From Aurelia coerulea (lineage: Eukaryota > Cnidaria > Scyphozoa > Semaeostomeae > Ulmaridae): a stretch of 64,000 nt of DNA. Positions 63,656-64,000 of this stretch are shown piece by piece (within the stretch, counting starts at the first letter, position 1; each line of letters begins with the position of its first letter). The position numbers were made by a program, and so were the translations under genes. The notes beneath the pieces are model-generated. The model saw nothing but the letters and a program-made list of their open reading frames with translations. It ran no database searches and had not been told where the DNA came from. Location: NCBI GenBank assembly GCA_039566865.1, contig CM076954.1:6146001-6210000 (forward strand), given 5' to 3'.

Positions 63656-64000
63656 CTCATCAACCATTAAAGTAAATAAAAAGCTCGCAATATAGAGAAC
63701 GAGAGGTGAGTACTATTTCAACATACCCTGAAGAGAAGTGGATATTTGAGAATTATTTGAAATGGAACGATCAGCTGTTTATGGGATGGACTTTTTCTTC
63801 CTCATTTTCTTTGGCATTCCTAAGAAAAGAAAAACTTTCTATCAACCTGTGCACCCTCAACTCATTGAAGTGAATTAATGTTGTTGTTGTCGCTCCAATG
63901 ATTGCCGTGTTGCCAAACTCTTCTCAAAACGGCAGAAACAATTTCTCACTGAGAACAAATTTGCTCTCCGAATAATCAAGATGCAAGTCTTGAAATAACT
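63656..64000. other. Window end, nothing firmly recognised
   Basis: A strong acceptor-like TTTCTTTTCTTAG (minus strand, about 63819-63831) precedes an AATGCCAAAGAAAATGAGG segment, but every frame stops soon. Possibly a UTR exon. Confidence 0.25.

Overview
The window is eukaryotic, AT-rich and gene-poor: intron-containing host genes embedded in a dense, nested deposit of transposable elements. GT-AG introns, TFIIB exon boundaries like those of animals, a C1-SH2-SH3 protein of the Vav type and the mix of CR1/L2-like LINEs, a DIRS-type element, Gypsy, MULE, hAT and piggyBac-like elements and tRNA-derived SINEs indicate a metazoan. My best guess is an anthozoan cnidarian (coral or anemone). That is inference from repeat flavour, not proof.

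Host genes. (1) A histamine N-methyltransferase-like gene, minus strand, 865-1695, with one in-frame TAG. (2) The transcription factor IIB gene, plus strand, seven exons from 22036 to 34805. They cover the linker and both cyclin folds down to the stop codon; the zinc-ribbon exons are not found in the window. (3) A Vav-like C1-SH2-SH3 gene, minus strand, about twelve exons from 61031 down to 38358. Its phases agree at every junction except one SH3 exon with a 1-nt deficit. Genes 2 and 3 are convergent.

Layout. 1-4345: LINE fragments, the methyltransferase, a SINE split by a LINE, a small foldback element and a LINE 3' end. 4346-9110: a nearly intact DIRS-type tyrosine-recombinase retroelement (gag-like, RT, RNase H, YR) followed by three stem-bounded modules, two of which share an identical 33-nt core. 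9945-19045: a LINE split by a 7.8-kb DNA transposon (15-bp TIR, 5-bp TSD), which itself holds a 3.4-kb hAT-like element (8-bp TSD), a MULE-type MITE (9-bp TSD) and a 68-bp mini-element (9-bp TSD). 19046-22035: another MULE MITE, a LINE scrap and a degenerate tandem repeat. 22036-34805: TFIIB, with introns packed with long-armed foldback elements and a dead LINE. 34806-38357: intergenic, two more foldbacks. 38358-61031: the Vav-like gene. A full-length LINE (40746-46311) sits inside its SH2 exon, and a 7.2-kb Gypsy element (48369-55569) plus a piggyBac-like MITE lie in one C1 intron. 61032-64000: a tandem duplication carrying LINE 3' ends, then low-complexity DNA.

Most notable: the full-length LINE in a coding exon with a 14-bp TSD; a virus-like 2A motif after a hydrophobic leader in that LINE's ORF2; a Gypsy element with a MYND zinc finger at the gag-pol junction behind a textbook -1 slippery site; the structured repeat modules of the DIRS-type element; and a MULE-like TIR family ranging from 68 to 775 bp with 8- or 9-bp TSDs.
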